Below, piece by piece: positions 55,494 to 64,000 of a stretch of 64,000 nucleotides of DNA. Numbering within the stretch: the first letter of the stretch is position 1; each line of letters starts with the position of its first letter. The stretch comes from Blepharisma japonicum (lineage: Eukaryota; Ciliophora; Heterotrichea; Heterotrichida; Blepharismidae): positions 62,001 through 126,000 of the forward strand of contig CATKHK010000108.1 in assembly GCA_949751835.1 (NCBI GenBank), in the 5' to 3' direction. Position numbers and translations under genes: made by a program. The notes below the pieces were generated by a model that was given only the letters and a program-made list of their open reading frames with translations, was not told the DNA's origin and searched no databases.

Positions 55494-55823
55494 TGAATTT
55501 ACTATTTTGAAGATGCTTTGATTACCTATTAGTGTAATTTTACTGCTATGGTATTACAAATTAATCTTTTACACAGAACATCATAAATGAACATAAAATT
55601 TTTTTAAAATATTATTTAAATTTACTTATCAATGAATATTAATTATACATTTTACTTATAGATTAATACTAAAATTATTAATAATTATTTTATCTTTTTC
55701 AAAAAGCCATTACAAGTAAAATCATTATAAATTGCTTTTCTTATTAATGATGGAAATAAAGTATAAGTAATATAATTTGAAGAAAAGAAACGATTTTTAT
55801 CAAAATTAAAATTAGCTATAAAT
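55494..55823. other. 330-bp AT-rich intergenic region
   Basis: Spacer within the small-protein array. No feature recognised. Confidence 0.4.
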
Positions 55824-56279
55824 ATGGATCGGCATCAATTTAGGCAGAAAAGATCAGAAATAATAAAACTGAAGTGAAACAAAAAGCCTAAATGCAAAAA
55901 GGAGACAGAGCCTAAAATTCCTAAAATAAAATTTTTAACGACTAGTAACTTGGCTTTGGGTAATGAAGTTCGGCTGAAATCTCATAATTATCAATATAGG
56001 TATTACAATGACTTATTATTTTATAGCTATTCAGATTCAGATGCTCCATTGAGCAGTGGAAATCAAGAGGAAGTTGCTATAGTAAATACTAACCCAAACG
56101 AAAATGAAAAATTAGTCAAAATATCTAATGAAATTCTTAGCAAAGAGCATAAGTATGTGAAACCTGTTGTTCCGAATAAAAAAATCAATTTTTGCAATTA
56201 TTCAAAAATAAACCTAAATCAAGTCTCTATGAAAGAAGTTAATTATGCGTCTTTTTTATGCTGTACAATGGATTTCTAA
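55824..56279 (+). CDS. Small basic protein family, member 5
   Basis: A 151-residue protein: MDRHQFRQKRSEIIKLKW (Trp as TGA), Lys-rich segment, a more acidic, Ser-rich centre (YSYSDSDAPLSSGNQEE), then SNEILSKEHKY, VPNKKINFCNYSKINLNQ, NYASFLCCTMDF. The two ends are conserved and the middle is very different from other members, suggesting that the middle diverges fast. Function unknown. Confidence 0.78.
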
Positions 56280-56409
56280 AGAATTAATAATGATCTTATT
56301 ATCTTTGGCAATTAAGATGAATTATATATGGCTTTTAGTTCCTGATTTTGCAAAGTTCTAAATTGATGCGTCATTTTTATTAAGCTAATTATTTATTCTT
56401 CCTAACTTA

Positions 56410-57621
56410 CTAGTAAAGACTTAGCGCAACTAAAAAAGAGACCCCTAGAAGGTTCGCAAAGTCATCATTATAGGCCTTTTTCGCCATCTTATACCCATAA
56501 TTTGTCACAGAAAGCACGCAGTCATCAGTCTTTACTATTTCTGGATAAAAATATGCAGCATAAAAATAATACGTATAAGCCGCCGCATTATCCTTATCCC
56601 AATGCGCTTTTACACACAGTGGATCATATCTTGCCATAAGGTTGCACTTCAAAATCCCTTTACTTTCAGTCCATTTAACTAAATATTGTCTAAATGTTGC
56701 CATTATACTGTCCCCAGAAAAAAGATTGCAATATGACTCTGCTTGATAATTATTTGCACAGTTACAAACAGCGGTCACAGAAACGCCTAATAAGCTGTCT
56801 TTGGAGCTTGTGCAGCCTGTGGTTGCATTTATCATATTAATAGGGTCATTATTGCAAAGGACAGGGAGCTCTTGGCTAGAAGTGACTGATTCTAAGCACA
56901 TATAAGAATCCCCAGAAGGTGCACAGTAACCAGATGGACATAAATCGTTATATCCAAACGTATGGATTCCATCTGGAAAAGTACAACTACCTACAAAGTC
57001 GTGATCATTAAAGGAGCCAAAAGCTTTGCATTTTCCAACTTCGATATTATTGACTGTTGAGGTGTAGTTGCATATTGCATTATTTGCACAATATTTATAG
57101 GTTGTGCATTCTCCATCTATTGGGATTTGGGATTGACAAGTTCCTTGAGTAGCTTGGGCAGGGATATAGCAATATGTCCCTGGCTCACATTGGAAGGTAC
57201 TTTGACAAGCTTGGCCTAGACTGTATATAGCTTTGCATACATTGTTAGAACACTCTGAGGAATAATCTCTATTGCACATATAGATTTTTTCGCAGTATTC
57301 TCCTGGCAAAGCTATATTGAATGGTGTATAAGTCTCACATGTATAATTAGAATGCTTATCGTTGGTATCTTGCTTGCAATATTGTGAACTCTTGCTACAT
57401 GGCTCTGCATACCACATGCTATTTTCAGTATTATAAGATAGGCATGTATTTTTTGCGAAGTTTTGGGTTGGGGTTTTGCAGGAATAAGGTTCACAATTTT
57501 GGTTCCCAGTTTCTAATTCAATAGAAAAAGCGGATTCTGTTGTGATAATGAATCCCTGGAACTGTTGAAAGAGAAAAACTGAGATAAGAAGCAAGTTCTG
57601 TTGAAATTGGATAAATGCCAT
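56410..57621 (-). CDS. Secreted or GPI-anchored Cys-rich surface protein
   Basis: A 403-residue protein with an N-terminal hydrophobic signal (NLLLISVFLFQQF), about 34 cysteines, and a short hydrophobic C-terminus after small residues (DDFANLLGVSFLVALSLY), which suggests GPI anchoring. Cys motifs such as CEPGTYCYIP, GECTTYKYCANNAICN and CPSGYCAPSGD recall dickkopf/EB-like modules of extracellular proteins and the smaller protein at 6268-6840. No TGA. It sits on the opposite strand inside the small-protein array. A cell-surface role is inferred. Confidence 0.8.
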   Translation of the reverse strand: MAFIQFQQNLLLISVFLFQQFQGFIITTESAFSIELETGNQNCEPYSCKTPTQNFAKNTCLSYNTENSMWYAEPCSKSSQYCKQDTNDKHSNYTCETYTPFNIALPGEYCEKIYMCNRDYSSECSNNVCKAIYSLGQACQSTFQCEPGTYCYIPAQATQGTCQSQIPIDGECTTYKYCANNAICNYTSTVNNIEVGKCKAFGSFNDHDFVGSCTFPDGIHTFGYNDLCPSGYCAPSGDSYMCLESVTSSQELPVLCNNDPINMINATTGCTSSKDSLLGVSVTAVCNCANNYQAESYCNLFSGDSIMATFRQYLVKWTESKGILKCNLMARYDPLCVKAHWDKDNAAAYTYYFYAAYFYPEIVKTDDCVLSVTNYGYKMAKKAYNDDFANLLGVSFLVALSLY

Positions 57622-57798
57622 TTTATTATTATATTTGGGGAAAAATAAAAGATATGCTTAATTATTTAGCTTTCTTTGCTAATTTAAATAAATTTAGTAA
57701 TTTCTTTTTGTCTATATCTATTTTTTCCTACATAAAGAGAAAATTTAATAGTTAAATTTATCGTGCTCTTTGGGAGAATAAAGGGTAGAGCAAGCCAA
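57622..57798. other. Short AT-rich spacer
   Basis: Sequence between the secreted Cys-rich gene and the truncated family relic; the frame of the relic stays open back to about 57733 but without a start codon or family similarity. Confidence 0.35.
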
Positions 57799-58014
57799 AG
57801 CAAAATAAATCTCCTTTTTGAGGAAATTAAGGAACGGCAACAATCTCGTAAATGACTTGATAAAATCCTTACTGAAAAGCATAGCAGTGAAAAGGAACCA
57901 ATATATCCTAGCAAGAAATTCAATGTCAAAAAGTACTTTAAGATATTCTTAGATTCAGCTTATATCAAGGATACTGAATACTGCATGTATTTGTGCAATA
58001 CATTTGATTTTTAA
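57799..58014 (+). pseudogene. N-terminally truncated copy of the small basic protein family
   Basis: An open 72-codon frame matches only the C-terminal half of the family: SKINLLFEEIKERQQSRKWL (Trp as TGA), DKILTEKHSSEKE, PSKKFNVKKYFKIFLDSA, YCMYLCNTFDF-stop. It has no ATG and no family N-terminus upstream. It is either a relic of a sixth member or a remnant after a deletion. Closest to member 2 (ISALFEEIKENI). Confidence 0.75.
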
Positions 58015-58439
58015 ATGAATCAATTTTACCTTTTCTTCATATTTTAATTATTGCTAACGAGAAGAGAAATATATTATATTTCTTTAAAAATTCAAAAAAT
58101 TACAGGCAGAAAACTAGAACTTTTAATATAAATGCGATGTAAAACAGTTAATTTTTTATATCTTCAATTTTTGCTTAAATATTTGACTATAAATCTTATA
58201 TGCAATTATAATATCATACGTTTAACTCAAGCTTTTTTCATTATTTTCTTTTTGATCTTAGTTTTTACTTTCAAGAACAATAATTTTATGATATTTAAGA
58301 ATAGTTTATGTCTTTTACAATGCAAATTTCAATTGTCTTAAACTTCTAATGTCTAAAAATAAATTCAATTTAGTTTTTTAATATAAAGTAATTATATTTT
58401 ATAAAAATCTTTACATTAACAATCTTTAAATTTACTAAA
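58015..58439. other. 425-bp AT-rich intergenic region
   Basis: A 69-codon open frame here is T-rich and hydrophobic only because of base composition. No gene is supported. Confidence 0.4.
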
Positions 58440-60629
58440 ATGATGAAAAGAGGAGATACCAAAAAGAACCCTTCACAGGTACGCACGAAAAAGCAAGTAA
58501 GTCATCCTCCAAAGCCAATCCAAAAGCACCCAGTGCAAGTTAGCTTGTCTTCTGTCATTTATATCCAGAGATGATGGCGAAAAATGTCTATGAAGCTTGT
58601 AAATTTAAATTAGATGAGCCAAAAGATCAATAGAATGAAAAATCAGTTTAAAGCGAGACGAGACAGTTTAGAAAATGATGCTGCAGAAATTCAAGGGCGG
58701 TATCATTTAAAAAGCAATTCTTGCAATCAAAGCACTTTAAATACTGAAGATTCTAGGTCTGGATATATATATAATAATTCCAGTGCGAGTTATTATAAAA
58801 AAGATGCTTTGCCTCCAAAAACTCCTCCAGTAAAGCATGATGAATCCTATATATTAAGGCCAAATAGCGTATTTTCTAATTCAATTAGTGAAAGCTCTGA
58901 CCGCATGACACCAGACTTAAGATCACAGGCTTCTGAAAAAGCTAGCAATTTAATGAATTTTTTAAATGAATCAGAAAATTTACCGAAGCAGCAAAATGCT
59001 CAATCTCCTAGTAATATTGAGTCTATAACTTATAAGCTGGAATTAGAAGATGCTACCAAAACAATTGCGTCTTTAAAAGAAATAATTTTTAAACAAAAAC
59101 AAAAACTTATTGAAAAAGACCAAGAAAAAATTGAAGAAATTGAAAAAGCTTTAGAAAACCAAAAAAAAGAATTCGAAGAAGTCATTGAGAAAAATGTGAA
59201 ATTTATTGAACAACTTTTAGCTGAAAAAGAAATTAGGCTGAAGCAGCTGAATGAGCTAAACGTAAAAATAAAAGAAATGGAAGGGCAAAATTATATTGCT
59301 ATGCAAGAAATGAGAGAAAAATTCCAAAAAGAAATGAAAAAAGGGAAAGATGCAGTTATTACAACAGAGAAAATAAAGCGAGATTCATGAATGAAAGAAA
59401 AGGCTAGAGAAATCAAGGAGCAGACTGCCAAAGGGCTTGAGCCAGAAATTGCGAGGCTGATAAATGAGCATAAAAGAGTTATAGAAAAACTAAAAGAAGA
59501 GCAACAGCTTGAGATGCGCCAATATAAGCACGAAATTGAACAAAATTATGAAAAAAGGCTTTTATCAGTAAGAGAAGAGCAAAAATCAAAGCTTGACGAC
59601 GTACTAGAAAGAGAAAGGGAACACTATAAATCCCGCATCAATGAAATGCATATAAAGCAGGAAGAAGAATTCCAAAAAATGCGAAAAAACTGAAGCGAAG
59701 ATGTTGCCACAGAGCATAAGAGAAATCTTGAGCTAAGAGCTCATGATGAAACAATCCACCAAGAAAAACTGAAAAAAATTGAAGAAGAAAATCAGCAAAA
59801 ATTAAGAGACCAAGAAAAAAAATTCCAGGAAGATTTAGAAGAATTAGAAAGAAAACATGAAAATAGAATAAAAAAACTAAAATTCGACTATGAAGAAGAA
59901 AAAAGAGAATTTATGGATTTACATCAGAATAGGATGAATAAAGATCTTGATACACAAAAAAATGATTTGAAAAATGAACTAATCAGGCAGAGAGATAGAG
60001 AATTAAAAGAAATAGTAGAAAAATTAGGAGAGGAACAAGTCACTTATAAAAAGCGAATTGATAAAGAATCTGAATCCAAGATAAGAACAATGAGAGAAAA
60101 ATTTGAATCAGAATTTAATCAATATCAGGAGCTTGTCAATAATTTAAAATCCAAAATTGAAGAATCAAGCCAAGCCAAGCGAAATTTAGATGAAAATTTT
60201 GATTTATTAAACAGAAAAATTCAAGACCAGGAATTAATGATTTTAAAACAAAAAGGCCAAAAAAAGCAGCTAAAAGAGCATATAGAAAACTTAGAAGCAA
60301 GGATACAGAAATTCAAAGCAGGGGAAAGCGAGTATGCAGAAGAAGTGAGAATTCAAGAAAGGAGGCAGCAAAAGAAACTGCAAGAAGAGCTAGAGTATGC
60401 GAAAATCGAAATAAATAGATTAAAAGAAGTTCATGAAGAGAAAATTGAAGAAATGACACAGAGAGAAGCAGAAGAGCTTGAGGAAATTGAACAAAGGGTT
60501 AAACAAACCATTTCAAGAAAAGATGAAAAAATAAGGGAATTGCAAGAAGACTTGAAATTTATGCAAATTAAGGCTCAGAAGTTAGAAGAGCTTCTGGAAA
60601 AGCAAAGACGTGATTTATCTATAATGTAA
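58440..60629 (+). CDS. CEP131: CEP131/AZI1-like centriolar coiled-coil protein
   Basis: Exons 58440-58598 and 58614-60629 encode 724 residues; the first exon was found through the 15-nt intron and adds an IQ-like motif (VIYIQRWWRK, one Trp as TGA). The long coiled coil matches CEP131: KAREIKEQTAKGLEPEIARL near the middle and, at the end, RVKQTISRKDEKIRELQ with KAQKLEELLEKQRRDL, both close to the human protein. Three TGA codons in the gene are Trp. CEP131 sits at centriolar satellites and the ciliary transition zone and is needed for cilium formation, suiting a heavily ciliated cell. Confidence 0.88.
58599..58613 (+). other. 15-nt intron
   Basis: GTAAATTTAAATTAG ends with an in-frame TAG directly before ATG-AGC. 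Phase 0 removal joins RKMSMKL to MSQKINRMK. Confidence 0.88.
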
Positions 60630-60911
60630 CTAAAATATTATAATTTAACTACTGATTCTCATCATAACATTTCAATTTAATATCAGAAAGTTAAGTCTTT
60701 TAAATTATCAAATAATAGATTTACACTAAGCTAACTGATCAAAACGCCATATCTAATTTCACAAACTTATCATTTATTAAAATATAAAAAGACAACAACA
60801 ATTTTCTCCAAAGAGTTCTTTTCTCCTCCTCCTCCTTCACCTCAAAGTGTTTAATAAATAATTAACCTAAATTCAAATTCTTAATTAATTCTTCAACTAA
60901 TAATTTTATAT
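60630..60911. other. 282-bp spacer
   Basis: AT-rich except for a pyrimidine-rich tract (cttttctcctcctcctccttcacctc) near 60820, on the plus strand upstream of the deubiquitinase. Promoter-proximal position; meaning unknown. Confidence 0.4.
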
Positions 60912-62366
60912 ATGGGTGCAGCTTGTTGCCGAAAAAGCGTAGCTGAAAACGAAAGACTTATGTCTGAAAAACTAAAAGAAATTAACGAAGAAGAAAAAAC
61001 CGAGGTAATTTCTCCAACCCGTACAAATAAAGGGTATATTTCTCTAGCGAATAACTTCAAAAATCCTAAAAAAGAAAAAAAGTCTATTTCAGGAATCGGT
61101 GGCTTTGAAAATTTAGGCAAAACCTGCTATATAAATGCAATACTCCAATGCCTTTGCAACACAAATCCGCTAGCAGATTATTTCTTGAGTGGGTTGTTTA
61201 AAGAGGAGATGTGCTTTCAAAATAATGATAATTCATCAGCAGAACTGATTTATGCGTTTGCAGAGATCATAAGAACTCAATGAAAGGCAAATTATGACTG
61301 TATAGTGCCTAAGCATTTCGTGGAAATTGTCCAGAAAAATACTCAATTTGCACAAGAAGAGGAGCATGACGTACATGAATTCCTTACTTATTTTATGGGG
61401 AAAATGAATGAGCTGCTCAATAGAGCCAACACAAATTCCACTTCACCAATCCCCGAATGCAATGGAGATACAGATGAGCACCAAGCTGCACAAGCGTGGC
61501 ACGATCATTTGAAATCTACAAGTTCCGTTATAGTTGACTTATTTCATGGGCAATTAAAATCAACATTAAAATGTACACAATGCGACCAAATTTCTCAAAA
61601 TTTCGAGCCTTTTATGTCAATTTCTCTGCCAATAAGTGTTAATAAAGGCACGTCGCTAAAGCAATGCTTAAAAGATTTCACCAAAAATGAAAGCTTAGAG
61701 CAAAGCTGGTTTTGCTCAAAATGTAACAAAGAGGTGACTGCAACAAAAAGCTTCAGCATTTGAAAAGTCCCACCTATTTTAATTTTTCAGCTAAAAAGAT
61801 TTCATTTCACGCCAGAAATCCAAGAAAAAATTAAAACAGATATAGGATTTCCTCTAAAAAGCCTTGACTTAGCTGAATATGTTGCCGGCCCACAAAAATC
61901 TCCCCCAAAATACGACTTATATGCAGTCGTTAACCATTCTGGAAAATTAACAGAAGGACACTATTTCACATACTCTAAAAACAAAAATGACCAAAGATGA
62001 TACAAATTTGACGACGATATGGTCGAAGAAATGAGCGAAGATGCTGTAGAAAGCAACAAAGCTTATTTACTATTCTACTATAATGCAACCCCAAAAGAAT
62101 TTTTCAGACAAAGCAGAACTTTGCCACAGTTTTGGCCTCACGTCTTAACCAATGAAGTATCTCCACCTCCGATTATGAAAAGGCCACAAACATTAAATAT
62201 AAGCTCAATTGTAGATAAACAGAATAAAAGAAGAAATAGTGAAGATTTAATGGAATGTCTAAATCCTCCGTCGTTTAGTTTTTCTGGCGTCAGTGCAGAG
62301 AGTTGGGCTGGAATCGATAAAACAGGCGCTGAAGGAGAAATTTTGTTTAAAAAACTTTTAAGATAA
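60912..62366 (+). CDS. USP-family ubiquitin C-terminal hydrolase
   Basis: A 484-residue deubiquitinase with four TGA=Trp. N-terminus MGAACC should be myristoylated and palmitoylated, which is unusual for a USP. The Cys box is NLGKTCYINAILQCL (catalytic Cys about 71), the His box VVNHSGKLTEGHYFTY (about 340-352), followed by WYKFDDD. A zinc-binding pair of Cys motifs (CTQC ... CSKC) lies between. The C-terminal 110 residues are low-complexity. It removes ubiquitin from substrates at a membrane by inference. The phosphatase gene starts 18 bp after its stop. Confidence 0.92.
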
Positions 62367-62384
62367 TTGTAAAGTTTTTTATAA

Positions 62385-62852
62385 ATGGTAATTAAAAGAA
62401 AAAGAAACGATGTCCCAGATCAAGTTATAAAGAAGCTGTATTTAGGCTCACTTTCGGCTGCGAATAATCATGCAGTTTTATATAGGCTAGGGATTACACA
62501 TGTGCTTACTGTCTGCCCTATTAGGCCCTCAAAAGTGCCGAACGTGACATATTATCTTATAAGTATTTGCGATGATCCTACAGTAAATATTTTGCCAAAA
62601 TTTGACCAATGTTTTGAATTTATAAATAATGCAATTAATAATGGAGGAAAAGTGCTAGTGCATTGCTTTCAAGGGGTTTCGAGGTCTGCAACAGTTGTAA
62701 TCGCATATTTAATGAAATTTCATAATATGAGGTATTCAGATGCTTTTGAACATGTAAAACATGCAAGAGAAATTATTGATCCGAATTTTGGGTTTAGAAG
62801 GCAGCTAGAAGAGTTTGAAAGGATGATTTATAGTGATAAAATAGTTGCATAA
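62385..62852 (+). CDS. Dual-specificity protein phosphatase
   Basis: A 155-residue atypical DUSP: start at IKKLYLGSLSAANN, substrate-recess ITHVLTV, general-acid Asp (CDDPTVNILP), P-loop HCFQGVSRS (about 93-101) and the following AYLMKFHNM. No extra domain and no TGA. By family it dephosphorylates Ser/Thr and Tyr, often on MAP kinases. Confidence 0.93.
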   Translation: MVIKRKRNDVPDQVIKKLYLGSLSAANNHAVLYRLGITHVLTVCPIRPSKVPNVTYYLISICDDPTVNILPKFDQCFEFINNAINNGGKVLVHCFQGVSRSATVVIAYLMKFHNMRYSDAFEHVKHAREIIDPNFGFRRQLEEFERMIYSDKIVA

Positions 62853-62957
62853 GTCTAATGTGTAATTAAAATTATAAGTTTGCTAATTTGCCATTTTATG
62901 AAGGAAATAAATGATTAATAAGTAATTCTGAATAATTAAAGTTTTAGACTATAATTA
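62853..62957. other. Short spacer
   Basis: About 105 AT-rich bases between the phosphatase and MORN genes. Confidence 0.4.
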
Positions 62958-63761
62958 ATGAAAAAATACAAAAAATTCCTTATTGACCTGCTTGAATACC
63001 AAAATTATTTTAGAAAATATAGAAAGTTTCTATTCGATTATTTTTCAACTCGAAATCACATGATTCTTGTACAGCCAAATTCAGGAGCAATATCATTGAA
63101 TCCCTACAATTTTTCTTTCCAATTTACAAATTTTACTTCAAATCTCTCATCAGAAAGCAATGCCAATTCTATTGACAATATTGGAACAATTCGTTTCGCT
63201 GATGGCAATATATATACTGGGGAAATCATAAATGGGCTTATGCATGGAGAAGGGAAATTAGTATATCCAAGTGGCGCCTATTATGAAGGTGAATTTTTAT
63301 ATGATAAATTCAATGGATATGGAAAATTTATTTTTGCTTCAAAAGATATTTATGAAGGTTATTTTAAAGATAATGTTTTCCATGGAAGAGGAAGATATAT
63401 TTATGCAAAAGGAAATATTTATGAAGGAGATCATAAAAATGGGGAAAGAAATGGTAAAGGTGTTTATATTTTTATATTTGGGGATAGATATGAAGGAGAG
63501 TTTAAAAATGACAATTTTGATGGAAAAGGAAAATATATTTATTCTGATGGGACAATTTATATTGGAGATTTTAAATGCGACTCAAAGCATGGAGAAGGAA
63601 AATGCATGTACAATGACAAAAGTATATATGAAGGAGAATACTTAGAAAATATGCCAAACGGAATGGGAATATACTCAGACGAAAACGGAAACACATATAA
63701 AGGACTTTGGAAAAATGGAAAATTCCAATCCAACGAAGCCAAAATTAAGCTTGAGCGCTAA
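62958..63761 (+). CDS. MORN-repeat protein (8 repeats)
   Basis: A 267-residue protein with a basic N-terminus (MKKYKKFLIDLLEY) and eight MORN repeats from about residue 75, each of about 23 residues (YYEGEFLYDKFNGYGKFIF, NIYEGDHKNGERNGKGVYI, SIYEGEYLENMPNGMGIYS). The repeats are regular and close to consensus, unlike the more diverged MORN protein at 24.4 kb. All Trp codons are TGG. Likely a cortical or ciliary scaffold or phosphoinositide-binding protein. Confidence 0.92.
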   Translation: MKKYKKFLIDLLEYQNYFRKYRKFLFDYFSTRNHMILVQPNSGAISLNPYNFSFQFTNFTSNLSSESNANSIDNIGTIRFADGNIYTGEIINGLMHGEGKLVYPSGAYYEGEFLYDKFNGYGKFIFASKDIYEGYFKDNVFHGRGRYIYAKGNIYEGDHKNGERNGKGVYIFIFGDRYEGEFKNDNFDGKGKYIYSDGTIYIGDFKCDSKHGEGKCMYNDKSIYEGEYLENMPNGMGIYSDENGNTYKGLWKNGKFQSNEAKIKLER

Positions 63762-63782
63762 ATTATTAATAAAATAATTAAT

Positions 63783-64000
63783 TTATCACAGAAGTTCACT
63801 TCAGTAATTTCCTTCTGCCAATCCATCATTAATTCCATAGGAAATGCTCTGATAGTTTTTCTGTGGCTGCAATGATTTAATTCGATATCTAAAAGATATT
63901 GAGTTTGTTATGTCTCTTTCTGAATTTCTTCTCTTTGCATTTCTGCCATTAACTTTTTTAATAAGCTTAATATTTTCTTCATTTTTTTCTTCATTCAAAT
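63783..64000 (-). CDS. C-terminal part of an unrecognised basic protein (5' end beyond window)
   Basis: An open minus-strand frame of about 72 codons runs in from the right edge and ends in TAA after two TGA=Trp codons (NYWSELLW). It is Lys/Arg/Ser/Asn-rich (NAKRRNSERDITNS). Convergent with the MORN gene, 21 bp between stops. Its start is uncertain because the edge cuts it; an ATG at 63998 could be internal. Confidence 0.5.

Noticed and set aside
58132-58341. 69-codon plus-strand ORF, hydrophobic
   Set aside because: Phe/Leu/Ile/Asn-rich composition follows directly from AT-rich DNA; no signal peptide context, no homolog pattern, no neighbour support.
1-64000. tRNA, rRNA, CRISPR array, transposase or virus-like element
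   Set aside because: No cloverleaf, conserved rRNA block, regular spaced repeats, or polymerase, integrase, capsid or transposase motifs were seen by eye; a covariance-model scan could still find a small RNA.

Overview
The window reads as macronuclear DNA of a heterotrich ciliate close to Blepharisma. Three signs agree. (1) In-frame TGA codons sit where conserved tryptophans belong (RING-CH Trp, GSK3 'DIWS', kinase 'GKVW'), while every gene ends in TAA or TAG, so UGA is read as Trp. (2) The spliceosomal introns are only 15 or 16 nt long, of the form GTAA...AG. (3) The DNA is AT-rich and very compact, with stop codons of neighbouring genes a few bases apart or overlapping. Under the standard code most of these genes would look like strings of fragments; here they are joined through TGA and the tiny introns.

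Layout: 0-4.8 kb (minus) holds a large IQ/EF-hand calcium-binding protein and a RING-CH membrane E3 ligase. 5.1-10.0 kb holds three N-myristoylation-type STK32/YANK-like kinases around one secreted Cys-rich protein. 10.1-12.4 kb holds two tandem GSK3 kinases. 12.5-16.6 kb encodes a DEVH-box RNA helicase with Zn-finger tail, resembling piRNA-pathway Spindle-E/TDRD9. 16.6-21.4 kb carries coiled-coil proteins, a ubiquitin-fold candidate and a cyclic-nucleotide-binding-fold protein. 22.2-24.3 kb carries two Skp1 paralogs and the KDEL receptor. 24.4-28.0 kb carries a MORN protein, a His-rich probably mitochondrial protein, a CAMK-like kinase and a PH-FYVE protein. 28.0-34.3 kb is one 2086-residue membrane protein with beta-type repeats, furin-like Cys repeats, a Notch/LNR module and transmembrane helices. 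34.9-36.7 kb has three more Skp1 genes, one with a 117-bp TA-bounded in-frame insertion that looks like a retained internal eliminated sequence (IES). 37.5-41.7 kb has a p62/NBR1-like autophagy receptor and an M3 peptidase, separated by a decayed tandem duplication of their shared 3' ends. 42-47 kb has an EF-hand-like protein, a coiled-coil gene with two 15-nt introns, a two-C2 protein and a broken NDUFA9-like gene. 47-52 kb has a WW/SelW-fold protein, a PG-rich (SHIPPO) repeat protein and a coiled-coil protein. 52.3-58.0 kb is an array of a small, basic, unrecognised protein family (five open copies and one relic) interrupted by a secreted Cys-rich gene. 58.4-64 kb has a CEP131-like centriolar protein, a USP deubiquitinase, a dual-specificity phosphatase, a MORN protein and the end of one more gene.

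Common themes are ciliary and basal-body structure (CEP131-like, CEP164-type WW, SHIPPO, MORN), calcium and lipid signalling at membranes (EF-hands, C2, PH-FYVE, acylated kinases), and ubiquitin/autophagy (RING-CH, five Skp1, USP, p62-like). No rRNA, tRNA, CRISPR array, transposase, retroelement or virus-like element was recognised.
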